Of a stretch of 64,000 nucleotides of DNA, positions 46,995 to 55,547 are shown one piece after another. Made by a program: the position numbers and the translations under genes. Position 1 is the first letter of the stretch, and the number at the start of each line of letters is the position of its first letter. Under the pieces are notes generated by a model. The model was given only the letters and a program-made list of their open reading frames with translations. It was not told the origin of the DNA and searched no databases. Location: contig NZ_JATV01000002.1 of the NCBI RefSeq assembly GCF_000611675.1, forward strand, positions 248,001 through 312,000, read 5' to 3'. Origin of the DNA: Flavobacterium succinicans LMG 10402. GTDB taxonomy: Bacteria; Bacteroidota; Bacteroidia; Flavobacteriales; Flavobacteriaceae.

Positions 46995-48476
46995 ATGAGA
47001 AAACTAAATATAACACTAAGTCTCTTATTGACATTAGTACTTTCAACTAGTTGCGATGATTTCCTTTCTGAGATTCCTGACAACAGAACACAATTAAATA
47101 CACCAGAAAAAATATCTGAAATATTAGTTAATGCATATCCACAAGCCAACTATATGGAATTTGCTGAAACAATGACGGATAATGTTTTTGACAGTGGTGA
47201 TTTAACACTGACAACTATAAAAAATAGTCAAAATTACAACTGGGAAATACAGGATGATATTCAAAGAGACACTCCTTCTTTTTATTGGGATGCTTGTTAT
47301 GATGCTATTGCACATGCCAATCAAGCACTAGATGCCATAAAAAAATTAGGCAACCCAAGTAATTTAAATCCTCAAAAAGGAGAAGCACTTATGGCCAGAG
47401 CTTATTCTCACTTTATGCTTGTTAGCTTTTTTTCTCAAAGGTATAATCCTGCAACAGCAAAAACTGATTTGGGAATACCTTATGTATTAGAGCCCGAGGA
47501 CGTATTGATAAAAAAATACACTAGAAATACCGTAGAAGAAGTTTTCAATTACATTAAAGCAGATTTAGCAGAAGGCCTTAAATATGTCAATAGTGATTAC
47601 AAATTGCCAAAATTCCACTTTAACAAAGCTGCAGCAAACACTTTTGCAAGTCGTTTTTATGCCATTACAGGCGAATGGAATAAGGTTTTAGAAGTTTCTA
47701 ATGAATTATCTGCAAATAAAATTGATCAATTAAGAAACTATCAATCCTATTTAGATGTTGATTTTGAAACAGGTACAAGAAAATATTCTCAAGAAAGTGA
47801 AAACACTAACCTATTGATTGTTTCTGCTTCATCTACTTACTCTAGAAGTTTTAGACGTAACAGATATCAATTAACAGGCGCCAATAGAGACGAGCTTTTT
47901 GGAACAACAACGAATTTAGTAAACAAAGAATATTTATATCGCCCGTTATCGTATAATGGTCAAATCACTATTTTCGTTCCTAAATTTACTGAATACTTCA
48001 GATACACCAATGCAAATGCAGGAATTGGTCTTCCGTTTACCGGTCTTGTATTATTAAGTAATGACGAATTGTACCTCAATCGAATCGAAGCACTGATTAT
48101 GACGAATCAAATCGATTTAGCCAATCAAGAATTAGATTATTTCATATCTATTCGTGTAAAAAATTATAATGCCACTACTGACAAAATTACACAAGCTAAA
48201 GTTATAGCCAAGTATCCGGTCATAGAAAATGAATACACTCCGTTTTACTCACTAACTCCAATACAAACTTCTTACATAAAAGCAATTGCTGAAATTAGAA
48301 GAAGAGAGTTTATTCACGAAGGCTTAAGATGGCTTGATATTAAAAGGTTTGCTTTAAAAGTAACCCATCAATCATATAATCAAGCGGATAATATTTTAAC
48401 AAAAGACGATAAACGAAAAGCTATTCAAATCCCATTACACGTATCTAATACAGGAATCGAAAAAAATCCACGTTAA
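46995..48476 (+). CDS. RagB/SusD-family nutrient-binding lipoprotein
   Basis: This 493-residue surface lipoprotein (STSCDDFLSEIP) caps the SusC barrel and binds the nutrient. It has the SusD N-terminal TPR-like region (YWDACYDAIAHANQALDAI, KGEALMARAYSHFMLV) and the C-terminal RRREFIHEGLRWLDIKRF motif. It begins 12 bases after susC, in one operon. The ligand is unknown; the downstream metallohydrolase lipoprotein hints at peptide or protein use. Confidence 0.94.
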   Translation: MRKLNITLSLLLTLVLSTSCDDFLSEIPDNRTQLNTPEKISEILVNAYPQANYMEFAETMTDNVFDSGDLTLTTIKNSQNYNWEIQDDIQRDTPSFYWDACYDAIAHANQALDAIKKLGNPSNLNPQKGEALMARAYSHFMLVSFFSQRYNPATAKTDLGIPYVLEPEDVLIKKYTRNTVEEVFNYIKADLAEGLKYVNSDYKLPKFHFNKAAANTFASRFYAITGEWNKVLEVSNELSANKIDQLRNYQSYLDVDFETGTRKYSQESENTNLLIVSASSTYSRSFRRNRYQLTGANRDELFGTTTNLVNKEYLYRPLSYNGQITIFVPKFTEYFRYTNANAGIGLPFTGLVLLSNDELYLNRIEALIMTNQIDLANQELDYFISIRVKNYNATTDKITQAKVIAKYPVIENEYTPFYSLTPIQTSYIKAIAEIRRREFIHEGLRWLDIKRFALKVTHQSYNQADNILTKDDKRKAIQIPLHVSNTGIEKNPR

Positions 48477-48491
48477 CAAAACCACAGAACT

Positions 48492-49355
48492 ATGAAAATA
48501 TTAAAACAAGTAAAAAAAATAGCATTACTTACTTTAGTAGCACTACTGTTTAATGCCTGTTCAAGTGAGGAAGGCCTTAAAGAAAGTCAATTAGATTTGT
48601 CAACACCCGCTAAATCAGAATTAGACAACTGGATTGATACTAATTATTTGAATACATATAACATTAATATTATTTATAAATGGAATCAAAACGTTGTCGA
48701 TAATAATCGCTTCTTATACCCTCCTTTGCAAACAAAAGTACAACCTGCACTAGAAATCGTTCAAAAAATATGGTTGGAAAGCTATAAAGCCATAGCAGGT
48801 CCTGATTTTGTAAAAAAAATTGCTCCAAGAGAATTTGTGCTTGTGGGGGGAATTAACTTAAATACTACAGGAACCATAACACTAGGTTTAGCTGAAGGTG
48901 GTCAACGCATTACATTATTTGAAACCGACAATGTCAACAAAAAAAATCGTGAAAACGTGAAACGTTTTATTCATACAATACAGCATGAATACATACATAT
49001 TCTCAACCAGACTAAACCTTTTGATGAAAAAACATTTTCAAAAATTACACCTACAGGATATACCTCTAACTGGTATGCGACTTCTACAGCTGTAGCTAGA
49101 GAACAAGGTTTCATTACAGACTATGCAAGGTCAAACATTAATGAAGATTTTGCAGAAATGGCATCTATTATGTTGGTTAACTCAAAAGCAGAATACGAAG
49201 CTATCCTAAATGCCATAACAAGCACCACCGCAAAAGCTAGCATAAAAAGTAAAGAAGCTGTTGTGGTAAAGTATTTCAAGGACGCTTTTGGCATCGATTT
49301 CTACAAACTTAGAGATGAAGCTGAAAAAAACACTAATGCGGTAATTAATGGATAA
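48492..49355 (+). CDS. zinc metallohydrolase lipoprotein of the SusC/D operon
   Basis: This 287-residue lipoprotein (FNACSSEEG) has HTIQHEYIHILNQ, with HEYIH at 165-169 as zinc-binding HExxH, and NEDFAEMASIM about 60 residues on, a likely third-ligand region. It fits the substrate-import-associated zinc metallohydrolase lipoproteins found with SusC/D pairs. It may trim peptides at the surface before import. It starts 15 bases after susD. Confidence 0.85.
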   Translation: MKILKQVKKIALLTLVALLFNACSSEEGLKESQLDLSTPAKSELDNWIDTNYLNTYNINIIYKWNQNVVDNNRFLYPPLQTKVQPALEIVQKIWLESYKAIAGPDFVKKIAPREFVLVGGINLNTTGTITLGLAEGGQRITLFETDNVNKKNRENVKRFIHTIQHEYIHILNQTKPFDEKTFSKITPTGYTSNWYATSTAVAREQGFITDYARSNINEDFAEMASIMLVNSKAEYEAILNAITSTTAKASIKSKEAVVVKYFKDAFGIDFYKLRDEAEKNTNAVING

Positions 49356-49433
49356 TGTTAGTTTCTAAACACAATTTGTTTAACCAAAAAACATATTTCA
49401 ACTACACAATTTATAAATATAAATTTAAAAATT

Positions 49434-50792
49434 ATGAAATTAAAGAAAATATTTAATCACTTATTGGTTGCTTTCTTAGTATTCCAATTTCTTTCTTGTG
49501 ATAATAAAGAATCACTAGATTCTCCATTTAACGCTACTCCATCGGAACGATTAAATGCAAAACAAAAAGAGCTTAATGACCTATTAGAATCCGCACAATA
49601 CGGATGGAAAGCTGTTTATTTTACAGATACTACACAGTTGGGAGGTTACACACACCTATTTAAATTTAAACAGGGAAAAGTAGACATGGCCTCAGATTTC
49701 GATAGCGATACTGGAACGTATTCTAGCGAATACAGCATCGAATTAGGAAGTACAGTAAGTCTTGTTTTTACAACAAAAAACAGAATACATTTATTGTCTG
49801 ATTCTAACAATTATCCTGTAGCAAGTTTGAGAGGAAAGGGGTACAAAGGAGACTTTCAATTCCTTTATTATGGTAAAGAGAATGATCAAATCATTTTCAA
49901 AACGAATAGAAGTTTTAAAGAATTGCGTTTTGTAAAAGCTACGGCCGAAGACTGGTCAAACTTAGCTAAAAACATCGCTATGATCCCTAATGTTATTGGT
50001 AGCAACACAAGACCTCTATTCAGGCTTCTCGAAACTTTCGATGGTTCAAAAACAAGTCAATTTGATTTTAATTTCACTGGAGCCACTAGGTATGCAACAG
50101 CTAATTCGATAGAATCAGGTACTAACTTGACTAGTAATATGGGTATCGCTTACACGCCAACTGGTATTATTGTAAGTCCGCCTGTCAAAGTTGGTAATCA
50201 AAAACTAACCGACTTTACTTATGATAGTGCGAGCGGAGCCTTTACTGCCACAGGAACAAACAATGTTACTGCAACCATCAAGTATAGTAACAAACCATTG
50301 ATCTTAACAGATGATTATAAAATTCTTATAGAAGGCAAAGGAAATCCTGCAACTGGGTTTGCTTACATTGCAGCAAATCTAGCAACTGCTCCATCTAATT
50401 CATTTTTATGTAATACGCTCTTAAACCAAGTAAATGCACAATTATCTTCTACCCAAAAACTTAGTAGAGTTCAATTTACTTTCAACAACCCAGCTTTTGG
50501 TAGTTTTATTGAATATAGATTTAACGGAGGTAAAACTACTATATATCATAATGTGACGGTAACGGAAGATACAGTAAATAAAACGATGAAATTAAATCAT
50601 GTATCTTGGGAAAATAATTTAGGCGCAATTATCGCTGAACCTGCACTTTTGAAAAATATAGATAAAGAACTTCTAGATGATAAAGGGCTGTATGTAAAAA
50701 AAGAATTATTTAAAATAACTTTTTCTAATACTATTTATACTTTCACAAGCGCATCTAGTAATTTTAGATTAACAACTTATGCGTTTCAATAA
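49434..50792 (+). CDS. DUF4302 lipoprotein
   Basis: This 452-residue lipoprotein (LSCDNKESL) begins with the DUF4302 pattern PSERLNAKQKELNDLLESAQ, then YGWKAVYFTD, and continues as beta-rich sequence. It belongs to a family regularly found after the metallohydrolase in SusC/D operons and probably binds substrate at the surface. No enzymatic residues are obvious. A terminator hairpin 24 bases after its stop marks the end of the operon. Confidence 0.85.
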   Translation: MKLKKIFNHLLVAFLVFQFLSCDNKESLDSPFNATPSERLNAKQKELNDLLESAQYGWKAVYFTDTTQLGGYTHLFKFKQGKVDMASDFDSDTGTYSSEYSIELGSTVSLVFTTKNRIHLLSDSNNYPVASLRGKGYKGDFQFLYYGKENDQIIFKTNRSFKELRFVKATAEDWSNLAKNIAMIPNVIGSNTRPLFRLLETFDGSKTSQFDFNFTGATRYATANSIESGTNLTSNMGIAYTPTGIIVSPPVKVGNQKLTDFTYDSASGAFTATGTNNVTATIKYSNKPLILTDDYKILIEGKGNPATGFAYIAANLATAPSNSFLCNTLLNQVNAQLSSTQKLSRVQFTFNNPAFGSFIEYRFNGGKTTIYHNVTVTEDTVNKTMKLNHVSWENNLGAIIAEPALLKNIDKELLDDKGLYVKKELFKITFSNTIYTFTSASSNFRLTTYAFQ

Positions 50793-50815
50793 AATATAAT
50801 TTATTTTTTTTAAGC

Positions 50816-50840
50816 AGGCTGTCACAAAAGACAGCCTATT
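50816..50840 (+). terminator. terminator after the SusC/D operon
   Basis: AGGCTGTC at 50816-50823 pairs with GACAGCCT at 50830-50837 around a 6-base loop, followed by ATTTTAT. A T-run precedes it. Confidence 0.75.
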
Positions 50841-50864
50841 TTATACTCAAATAATCTTTACCTC

Positions 50865-51314
50865 TTGGTTTATGTTGGTTTCGAAAAAGGTCTATCCTCA
50901 TTTATTCTTGAAGAAGATCTCAAATTAGATGTTAAAAGTTTTCTTGACGAAATCAATCAAAATCCAGAGTTAGCAATTCAGGAAGGAGGCTATTTTTATA
51001 AAGAAGTTTTAAAGAACATTACAACTGATGAAATATCTATCACAGAATTAATAATTAATCTAAGAGAATATACTAAAGATAACCCTAACGAATTTGACGA
51101 GTTTGGATGGCCAAATGGCTCTACTCATGGGTGTTGTGGCAACTATAGTGGGCCATGTTTATATTTTCATTGGGCATGTTATGTCCATGACAAAATATGT
51201 AAAAGATGTAACCCTCGTTGGTTCTGCTTAAGCGGTTGCATTCCTGACAAAGAATTGGAAGCAGTCCCATACTTGCCAATATTACCATCTTTACCATGGG
51301 CTGATAGGGAATAA
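50865..51314 (+). CDS. Cys-rich phospholipase-A2-like protein, possibly N-truncated
   Basis: This 149-residue frame has eight Cys in its second half (90, 91, 98, 105, 112, 115, 121, 125). HGCCGNYSGPC resembles the Ca-binding loop and WACYVHDKIC the CxxHD active site of secreted phospholipases A2, with His108-Asp109. This is a motif resemblance only. The start can only be TTG 50865 or later. There is no signal peptide, though GLSSFILEED looks like the end of one, so the N-terminus may be lost. It begins directly after the terminator of the SusC/D operon. Confidence 0.5.
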   Translation: MVYVGFEKGLSSFILEEDLKLDVKSFLDEINQNPELAIQEGGYFYKEVLKNITTDEISITELIINLREYTKDNPNEFDEFGWPNGSTHGCCGNYSGPCLYFHWACYVHDKICKRCNPRWFCLSGCIPDKELEAVPYLPILPSLPWADRE

Positions 51315-51338
51315 TATAGAACTTAAAAAAAATAGAAT

Positions 51339-51635
51339 ATGAAAAAAGAAAGAAAAACTGGAATTATTAACACTTTATTTAGTGTAATTATTTTATTTTA
51401 TTTTACCTGTTTAGTTAGCATTTCTTACTTAAATATAAATTTAACAAAAATTGAGGGTGCTTTTGTAGAATTATTTACAATCCCTCTGATGATTTTGAGT
51501 GTTTCTCTATACTGTTATAATTTTTACAAAATGTACAAAGAAGGTTGGAAATTAAAATCATATTATTTCATTTCAATAATTATTCTAACGCTAGTTCTCA
51601 TACTTTTAATTTTAGCTTCAGTATATAATATTTAA
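51339..51635 (+). CDS. small membrane protein of unknown function
   Basis: This 98-residue protein has a basic head (MKKERKTG) and three hydrophobic segments (about 10-30, 40-60 and 74-96). It is probably in the inner membrane. No domain is recognised. It follows the Cys-rich gene by 24 bases and could be a partner or immunity-type protein for it, which is a guess from position only. Its stop overlaps the start of the receptor remnant. Confidence 0.5.
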   Translation: MKKERKTGIINTLFSVIILFYFTCLVSISYLNINLTKIEGAFVELFTIPLMILSVSLYCYNFYKMYKEGWKLKSYYFISIIILTLVLILLILASVYNI

Positions 51636-51730
51636 TGGCTGATATCACCATGTATGTATATTCCAGAAACGTATCTCAATTTGGTCAAAACGGTCGTTTC
51701 GTTTTTGCTAGATTAAGCTTCAGTTTCTAA
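51635..51730 (+). pseudogene. C-terminal remnant of a TonB-linked outer-membrane receptor
   Basis: The frame reads MYVYSRNVSQFGQNGRF then VFARLSFSF and stop. This is the typical last barrel strand and terminal Phe of a SusC or TonB-dependent receptor, but no barrel lies upstream. It differs from the end of the SusC at 43281 (FSLNVSF). A terminator hairpin follows, as expected for the original gene end. It points to deletion or replacement of a receptor gene here. Confidence 0.6.
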
Positions 51731-51750
51731 GAATTAATATTTTAATAATG

Positions 51751-51784
51751 AAACCATCCTGACAAATCGGGATGGTTTTTTTTT
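51751..51784 (+). terminator. terminator after the receptor remnant
   Basis: AAACCATCC at 51751-51759 pairs with GGATGGTTT at 51770-51778 and is followed by a run of T. Confidence 0.8.
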
Positions 51785-51874
51785 GCAAAAAGTTTAGAAA
51801 AAAAAAGAATCCAAACTTTGTACTGAAAAACATTTAATAAAACTTCGGCATCTATAATTGCAATAGTACCATTC

Positions 51875-52009
51875 ATGATTATTAATATAATTAAACAAAG
51901 AAAAGAAGACCAAAACAATGGCACGACAACATTTAAGGCATCAATATACAGAATGCTTTTTATGGTAGCAGTACTAATCGTTTTCTTTTTCATTAGTAAG
52001 CATAATTAG
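51875..52009 (+). CDS. 44-residue single-pass membrane protein
   Basis: ATG at 51875 opens a 44-codon frame. A polar, basic N-terminal half (IKQRKEDQNNGTTTFKASIY) is followed by one hydrophobic helix (MLFMVAVLIVFFFI) and a short basic tail. A clean terminator hairpin 33 bases after the stop supports a real, separately transcribed gene. I cannot name a family. A hydrophobic frame on the opposite strand here looks like an antisense shadow. Confidence 0.5.
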   Translation: MIINIIKQRKEDQNNGTTTFKASIYRMLFMVAVLIVFFFISKHN

Positions 52010-52041
52010 TTGTGAATTTTACAACTATAATTATCTCGAAC

Positions 52042-52076
52042 ATAAAGCAACTGAAATTGAGTTGCTTTATTATTTT
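52042..52076 (+). terminator. terminator after the 44-residue gene
   Basis: ATAAAGCAACT at 52042-52052 and AGTTGCTTTAT at 52060-52070 form a perfect 11-bp stem with a 7-base loop, followed by TATTTT. The rest of 52077-52252 shows nothing further. Confidence 0.7.
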
Positions 52077-52252
52077 AATCTTATCTGATGAATCAATTTT
52101 TACAATTTATAAAACTTAACTTAGAAGAAGCAACTTCACAGTAAACGATTCAAATAAATATTCATGAATTAAAATAAGCACTCCTATTAAAGAGAAGTTT
52201 TTTACAATGTCTTATAATATTTTTTGATATTTTAGCATCAAATAACAATATT

Positions 52253-53842
52253 ATGCCATCCGACTGTATCAGCTTTCAAAATTCTGGGTATTTTTCCTCA
52301 TTAATCAATGACTATTTAGACCAAAAACCAAACGTACAGCCTTTGTACCATCGATTCCCAACTCTTGAAAACTTTGGCCCTCAAATAGATGAAAAGAAAG
52401 CCAACTTCGATGACTCTAAAAGAGCTGTTTTAGTTGCTTCTCTAGAATCCCAATATGCCAAAATAAATGCTTCTGAGACTACGCTTCATAACATTAAACT
52501 GTTAAACCAATCGAATACGTTTACGATTACAACAGGTCATCAACTGAATTTATTCACTGGGCCTTTGTATTTTCTATATAAAATCATTTCAACCATCAAT
52601 CTGACTAAGGAATTACAACAAAAATATCCTGAACAAAATTTTGTTCCAATATATTGGATGGCTACCGAAGACCACGATTTTGAAGAAATCAATTACTTTA
52701 CTTTTAAAGGAAAAAAATTCTGTTGGAACAAAGAAAGTACTGGACCAGTAGGCCGATTATCTACAGAAGGTCTTGAAGATTTTTTAACCATTTTTGCGCT
52801 AGAATTAGGAAGCAGTACCAATGCCGAAAAGCTAAAAACACTATTTCAAGAAGCTTATTTGAAGCATCCCAATTTAGCTGATGCGACCAGATATTTAGCC
52901 AATGCTCTATTTAGCGATTACGGATTAGTCATTTTAGATGCTGATGATGCCAATCTAAAAAGACAATTTATTCCATTCATAAAAGAAGAATTACTCAAAC
53001 AAACAGCTTTTTCAAAAGTGAATGAAACTATCCATCAAATGGGTAATTACACTGTTCAAGTGAATCCTCGTGAAATCAATTTGTTTTACATAGAAGACAA
53101 CTTGAGAGAGCGTATTATTTTTGAAGATGGAATGTACAAAATAAACAATACTAAAATTCAGTTTTCAGAACAAGAACTACTCGCTGAATTGGAACTCCAT
53201 CCTGAAAAATTCAGCCCCAATGTAGTGATGCGTCCTTTATATCAAGAAGTTATTCTACCAAATCTAGCCTATATTGGTGGTGGTGGAGAAATAGCGTATT
53301 GGTTAGAATTGAAATCATTTTTTGATGCAGTAGAGGTGACTTTTCCAATACTCATTGTACGTAACTCCGTAGTATTGGCTACTGAAAAACAGCTAAAAAA
53401 AGCCGATGCCTTAGCCTTGACTTGGAGCGATTTATTCCAAAAACAAGCGCAATTAATCAACAACAAAACCAAACAATTATCCGAATTCGCCATCGATTTG
53501 AGCGATTTGAAACAGCAATTACAACAGCAGTTTCAAGCTCTCAATGAACTCGCTTACAAAACCGACCGTTCTTTTGAAGGCGCCGTAAAAGCGCAAGAAG
53601 TAAAACAAACCAAAGGACTAGAACAACTTGAAAAACGATTGCTAAAAGCACAAAAACGAAAATTAGCCGATAGTTTGAGCCGAATCACAGCACTTCAAAA
53701 TGAACTTTTTCCTAACCAAAGTTTGCAAGAACGTCAAGCTAATTTTGCCGAATTCTATTTAGAAAATGGTGAACAACTACTTCCAAAACTGATCCAAAAA
53801 ATACAGCCACTAGCAACGCATTTCACAATAATAACATTCTAA
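52253..53842 (+). CDS. bshC: bacillithiol biosynthesis cysteine-adding enzyme BshC
   Basis: This 529-residue enzyme adds cysteine to glucosamine-malate in the last step of bacillithiol synthesis. Family features are TITTGHQLNLFTGPLYFLYK, VPIYWMATEDHDFEEINYF, NVVMRPLYQEVILPNLAYI and GGGGEIAYWLELK, then a long coiled-coil (about 380-490). Length matches BshC. It indicates that this organism uses bacillithiol as a low-molecular-weight thiol. The other bsh genes are not in the window. Confidence 0.95.
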   Translation: MPSDCISFQNSGYFSSLINDYLDQKPNVQPLYHRFPTLENFGPQIDEKKANFDDSKRAVLVASLESQYAKINASETTLHNIKLLNQSNTFTITTGHQLNLFTGPLYFLYKIISTINLTKELQQKYPEQNFVPIYWMATEDHDFEEINYFTFKGKKFCWNKESTGPVGRLSTEGLEDFLTIFALELGSSTNAEKLKTLFQEAYLKHPNLADATRYLANALFSDYGLVILDADDANLKRQFIPFIKEELLKQTAFSKVNETIHQMGNYTVQVNPREINLFYIEDNLRERIIFEDGMYKINNTKIQFSEQELLAELELHPEKFSPNVVMRPLYQEVILPNLAYIGGGGEIAYWLELKSFFDAVEVTFPILIVRNSVVLATEKQLKKADALALTWSDLFQKQAQLINNKTKQLSEFAIDLSDLKQQLQQQFQALNELAYKTDRSFEGAVKAQEVKQTKGLEQLEKRLLKAQKRKLADSLSRITALQNELFPNQSLQERQANFAEFYLENGEQLLPKLIQKIQPLATHFTIITF

Positions 53843-53932
53843 AGCATATAGATTGTTAATTAAATTCGTCTTTTACTAATCGGAATTGATAAAAAAGTAT
53901 ATTTTTGCTCCGAATTTAAAAAAAACCAAATA

Positions 53933-54352
53933 ATGACTACGAATAGAACATTCACAATGATCAAACCTGATGCTGTAGCAAACGGACACATCGGAAACAT
54001 TTTAGCAATGATTACCAATGCAGGTTTCAAAATTGTTTCTTTGAAATTAACGCAATTAACGGTTGCTGATGCAGAAGCTTTTTACGCTGTACACGCTGCA
54101 AGACCTTTTTACGGAGAATTAGTAGCATTCATGTCTCGTGGTCCTATCGTTGCTGCCATTTTAGAAAAAGAAAATGCAGTGGAAGATTTCAGAACTTTAA
54201 TCGGAGCGACTAATCCAGCTGAAGCTGCTGAAGGAACTATCCGTAAAGCTTACGCAACTTCTATCGGTGAAAATGCTGTTCACGGTTCTGATAGCGACGA
54301 AAATGCTGCTATCGAAAGTGCTTTCCACTTTGCTGGAAGAGAGCAATTCTAA
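53933..54352 (+). CDS. ndk: nucleoside-diphosphate kinase
   Basis: This 139-residue NDK moves the terminal phosphate between nucleoside di- and triphosphates. It shows [18 protein letters not shown] and the active-site segment [14 protein letters not shown] with phosphohistidine His117. A TATTTTTG -7 element at 53900-53907 lies upstream. A heptad tract begins directly after the TAA stop. Confidence 0.97.
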   Translation: MTTNRTFTMIKPDAVANGHIGNILAMITNAGFKIVSLKLTQLTVADAEAFYAVHAARPFYGELVAFMSRGPIVAAILEKENAVEDFRTLIGATNPAEAAEGTIRKAYATSIGENAVHGSDSDENAAIESAFHFAGREQF

Positions 54353-54353
54353 A

Positions 54354-54388
54354 TCAGTGTTCAGTAAACAGTTTTTAGTGGGCTGTAA
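54354..54388. repeat. heptad repeat tract after ndk
   Basis: Units TCAGTGT, TCAGTAA, ACAGTTT, TTAGTGG and GCTGTAA run from 54354, two bases after the ndk stop. The AGTGTTCAGT core at 54356-54365 is the inverse of ACTGAACACT at 54524-54533. Confidence 0.6.
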
Positions 54389-54413
54389 AATGCACTAAAA
54401 ATAATTATCTCAT

Positions 54414-54453
54414 AAAAAAATCCCATTTTGCTATAAACAAAATGGGATTTTTT
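54414..54453. terminator. bidirectional terminator
   Basis: TCCCATTTTG at 54421-54430 pairs with CAAAATGGGA at 54438-54447, bordered by an A-run and a T-run, between the convergent ndk and DUF721 genes. Confidence 0.87.
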
Positions 54454-54492
54454 ATTACCTGAAAATTATAATTCAATAAAGAGTATATAGTC

Positions 54493-54537
54493 GCTACAGC
54501 AAACTGAATACTTATTACTGACCACTGAACACTCACA
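54493..54537. repeat. heptad repeat tract after the DUF721 gene
   Basis: On the minus strand, a few bases after the DUF721 TAG stop, units read TGAGTGT, TCAGTGG, TCAGTAA, TAAGTAT and TCAGTTT. With the 54354 tract it forms a mirrored pair around the terminator. Confidence 0.6.
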
Positions 54538-54539
54538 TT

Positions 54540-54836
54540 CTACCTCAACACCACATCTCTAACCACATCACGACGCAATTCCTCATTAATCATGGCAATT
54601 ATTTTCGATTTCCCGTGACTCAATTCCTCCCTCAGTACTGAAGACGTTAAGGCTACATATAATATATTACCTTTCAAAACCACATCTTGAGTATATGAAT
54701 TTACACCATTGCCCATCAAATTTTTCCAAGCCTCACGAACATCAATCTGATTAAGACCTGTTTGCAGTTTATTCGCCTCAATAATATGCTTCAACACATC
54801 CCCTACCGTATTCTGATTATTTAGTCGTTTTGCCAT
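54540..54836 (-). CDS. DUF721 (DciA-like) protein
   Basis: This 98-residue cytosolic protein has the DUF721 pattern VGDVLKHIIEANKLQTGLNQ, VREAWKNLMG, LYVALTSSVLREELSHGK. DUF721 domains are related to DciA, which in many bacteria helps load the replicative helicase. I start at ATG 54836 (MAKRLNN) rather than the TTG six bases upstream. It overlaps the upstream lipoprotein gene by 20 bases, so the two are translationally coupled. Confidence 0.82.
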   Translation of the reverse strand: MAKRLNNQNTVGDVLKHIIEANKLQTGLNQIDVREAWKNLMGNGVNSYTQDVVLKGNILYVALTSSVLREELSHGKSKIIAMINEELRRDVVRDVVLR

Positions 54837-55257
54837 TGTCAATAATTTTTATCGGACCTGTTTTTTTATAGTGATACTCTTTTTGCTCTGCATTTTTTAA
54901 GACCAATTCCTTTGCATCAATCTTTATCAATTCCTCTGACCATTGCGCAAAATCAGTCTTGAAATCTAGAAAAATTTGATCATTTTTCTCTCGAACACGA
55001 ATCGTTTCTACCAAATCATTCGCCTGAAACGTACCGTCCAATTGCGGCATTACTTTCTTTCTAAATCCAGTATCGCCTTTTATTTCAAAATAATCAAAAC
55101 TATCATTGCTCGGGTATTCTTTATCCGCACCCTCTTCAAAAACCACCTTCTCAATCTCCCAATACCCATTCAACAAAGTCACCGATTCTTTCTCAACTTT
55201 AGATTGACACCCTAAAAAAAACAAACAAAGGGTTACTACTACAACTACTTTTTTCAT
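54817..55257 (-). CDS. small lipocalin-like lipoprotein
   Basis: This 146-residue lipoprotein has a lipobox FFLGCQSK. LLNGYWEIEKVVFEEG and a series of beta strands (FDYFEIKGDTGFRKKV, DQIFLDFKTDF, KEYHYKKTG) look like the small lipocalin-like proteins common in Bacteroidota. The function is unknown. It overlaps the DUF721 gene. Repeat copy D lies 19 bases upstream of its start and could sit in its 5' leader. Confidence 0.65.
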   Translation of the reverse strand: MKKVVVVVTLCLFFLGCQSKVEKESVTLLNGYWEIEKVVFEEGADKEYPSNDSFDYFEIKGDTGFRKKVMPQLDGTFQANDLVETIRVREKNDQIFLDFKTDFAQWSEELIKIDAKELVLKNAEQKEYHYKKTGPIKIIDNGKTTK

Positions 55258-55276
55258 AGAATATTTTTAATTTTTA

Positions 55277-55357
55277 TAAGGAGCTATTTCCTGCTGTCCA
55301 CTATATCTTGTCGTCCCGAACCCCGGGACCAAAAGGATGCCGTTCCCATCAGGGCTA
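55277..55357 (-). repeat. structured dispersed repeat, copy D
   Basis: Read on the minus strand it begins TAGCCCTGATGGGAACGG and ends AATAGCTCCTTA. The internal hairpin has arms GTCCCG and CGGGAC. CCTG near the 5' end can pair with CAGG of AGCAGGA. Both sides differ from the other copies by one base, keeping the pair. It is the shortest copy. The following 55358-55547 holds nothing I can support. Confidence 0.65.
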
Positions 55358-55547
55358 GAAAAACAGTGCACAACAACACCTCTGCTCTAATTACAAAGTA
55401 CGCGTAAATCAAGTAAAGAAACAAAGAAAAACAGTTCGCATTCCACATTTTAAAACAAAAAGGAAAGCAACTAAAAAAAAATTAAAAAGATGGAAAAACA
55501 ATAAATTAGTATAGAAAAAGCAAGGAAAAATCAGCTTTTATCAAATT

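Noticed and set aside
51742..51993. 83-residue minus-strand hydrophobic frame
   Set aside because: It runs through a terminator hairpin and antisense to a more convincing 44-residue plus-strand gene with its own terminator.
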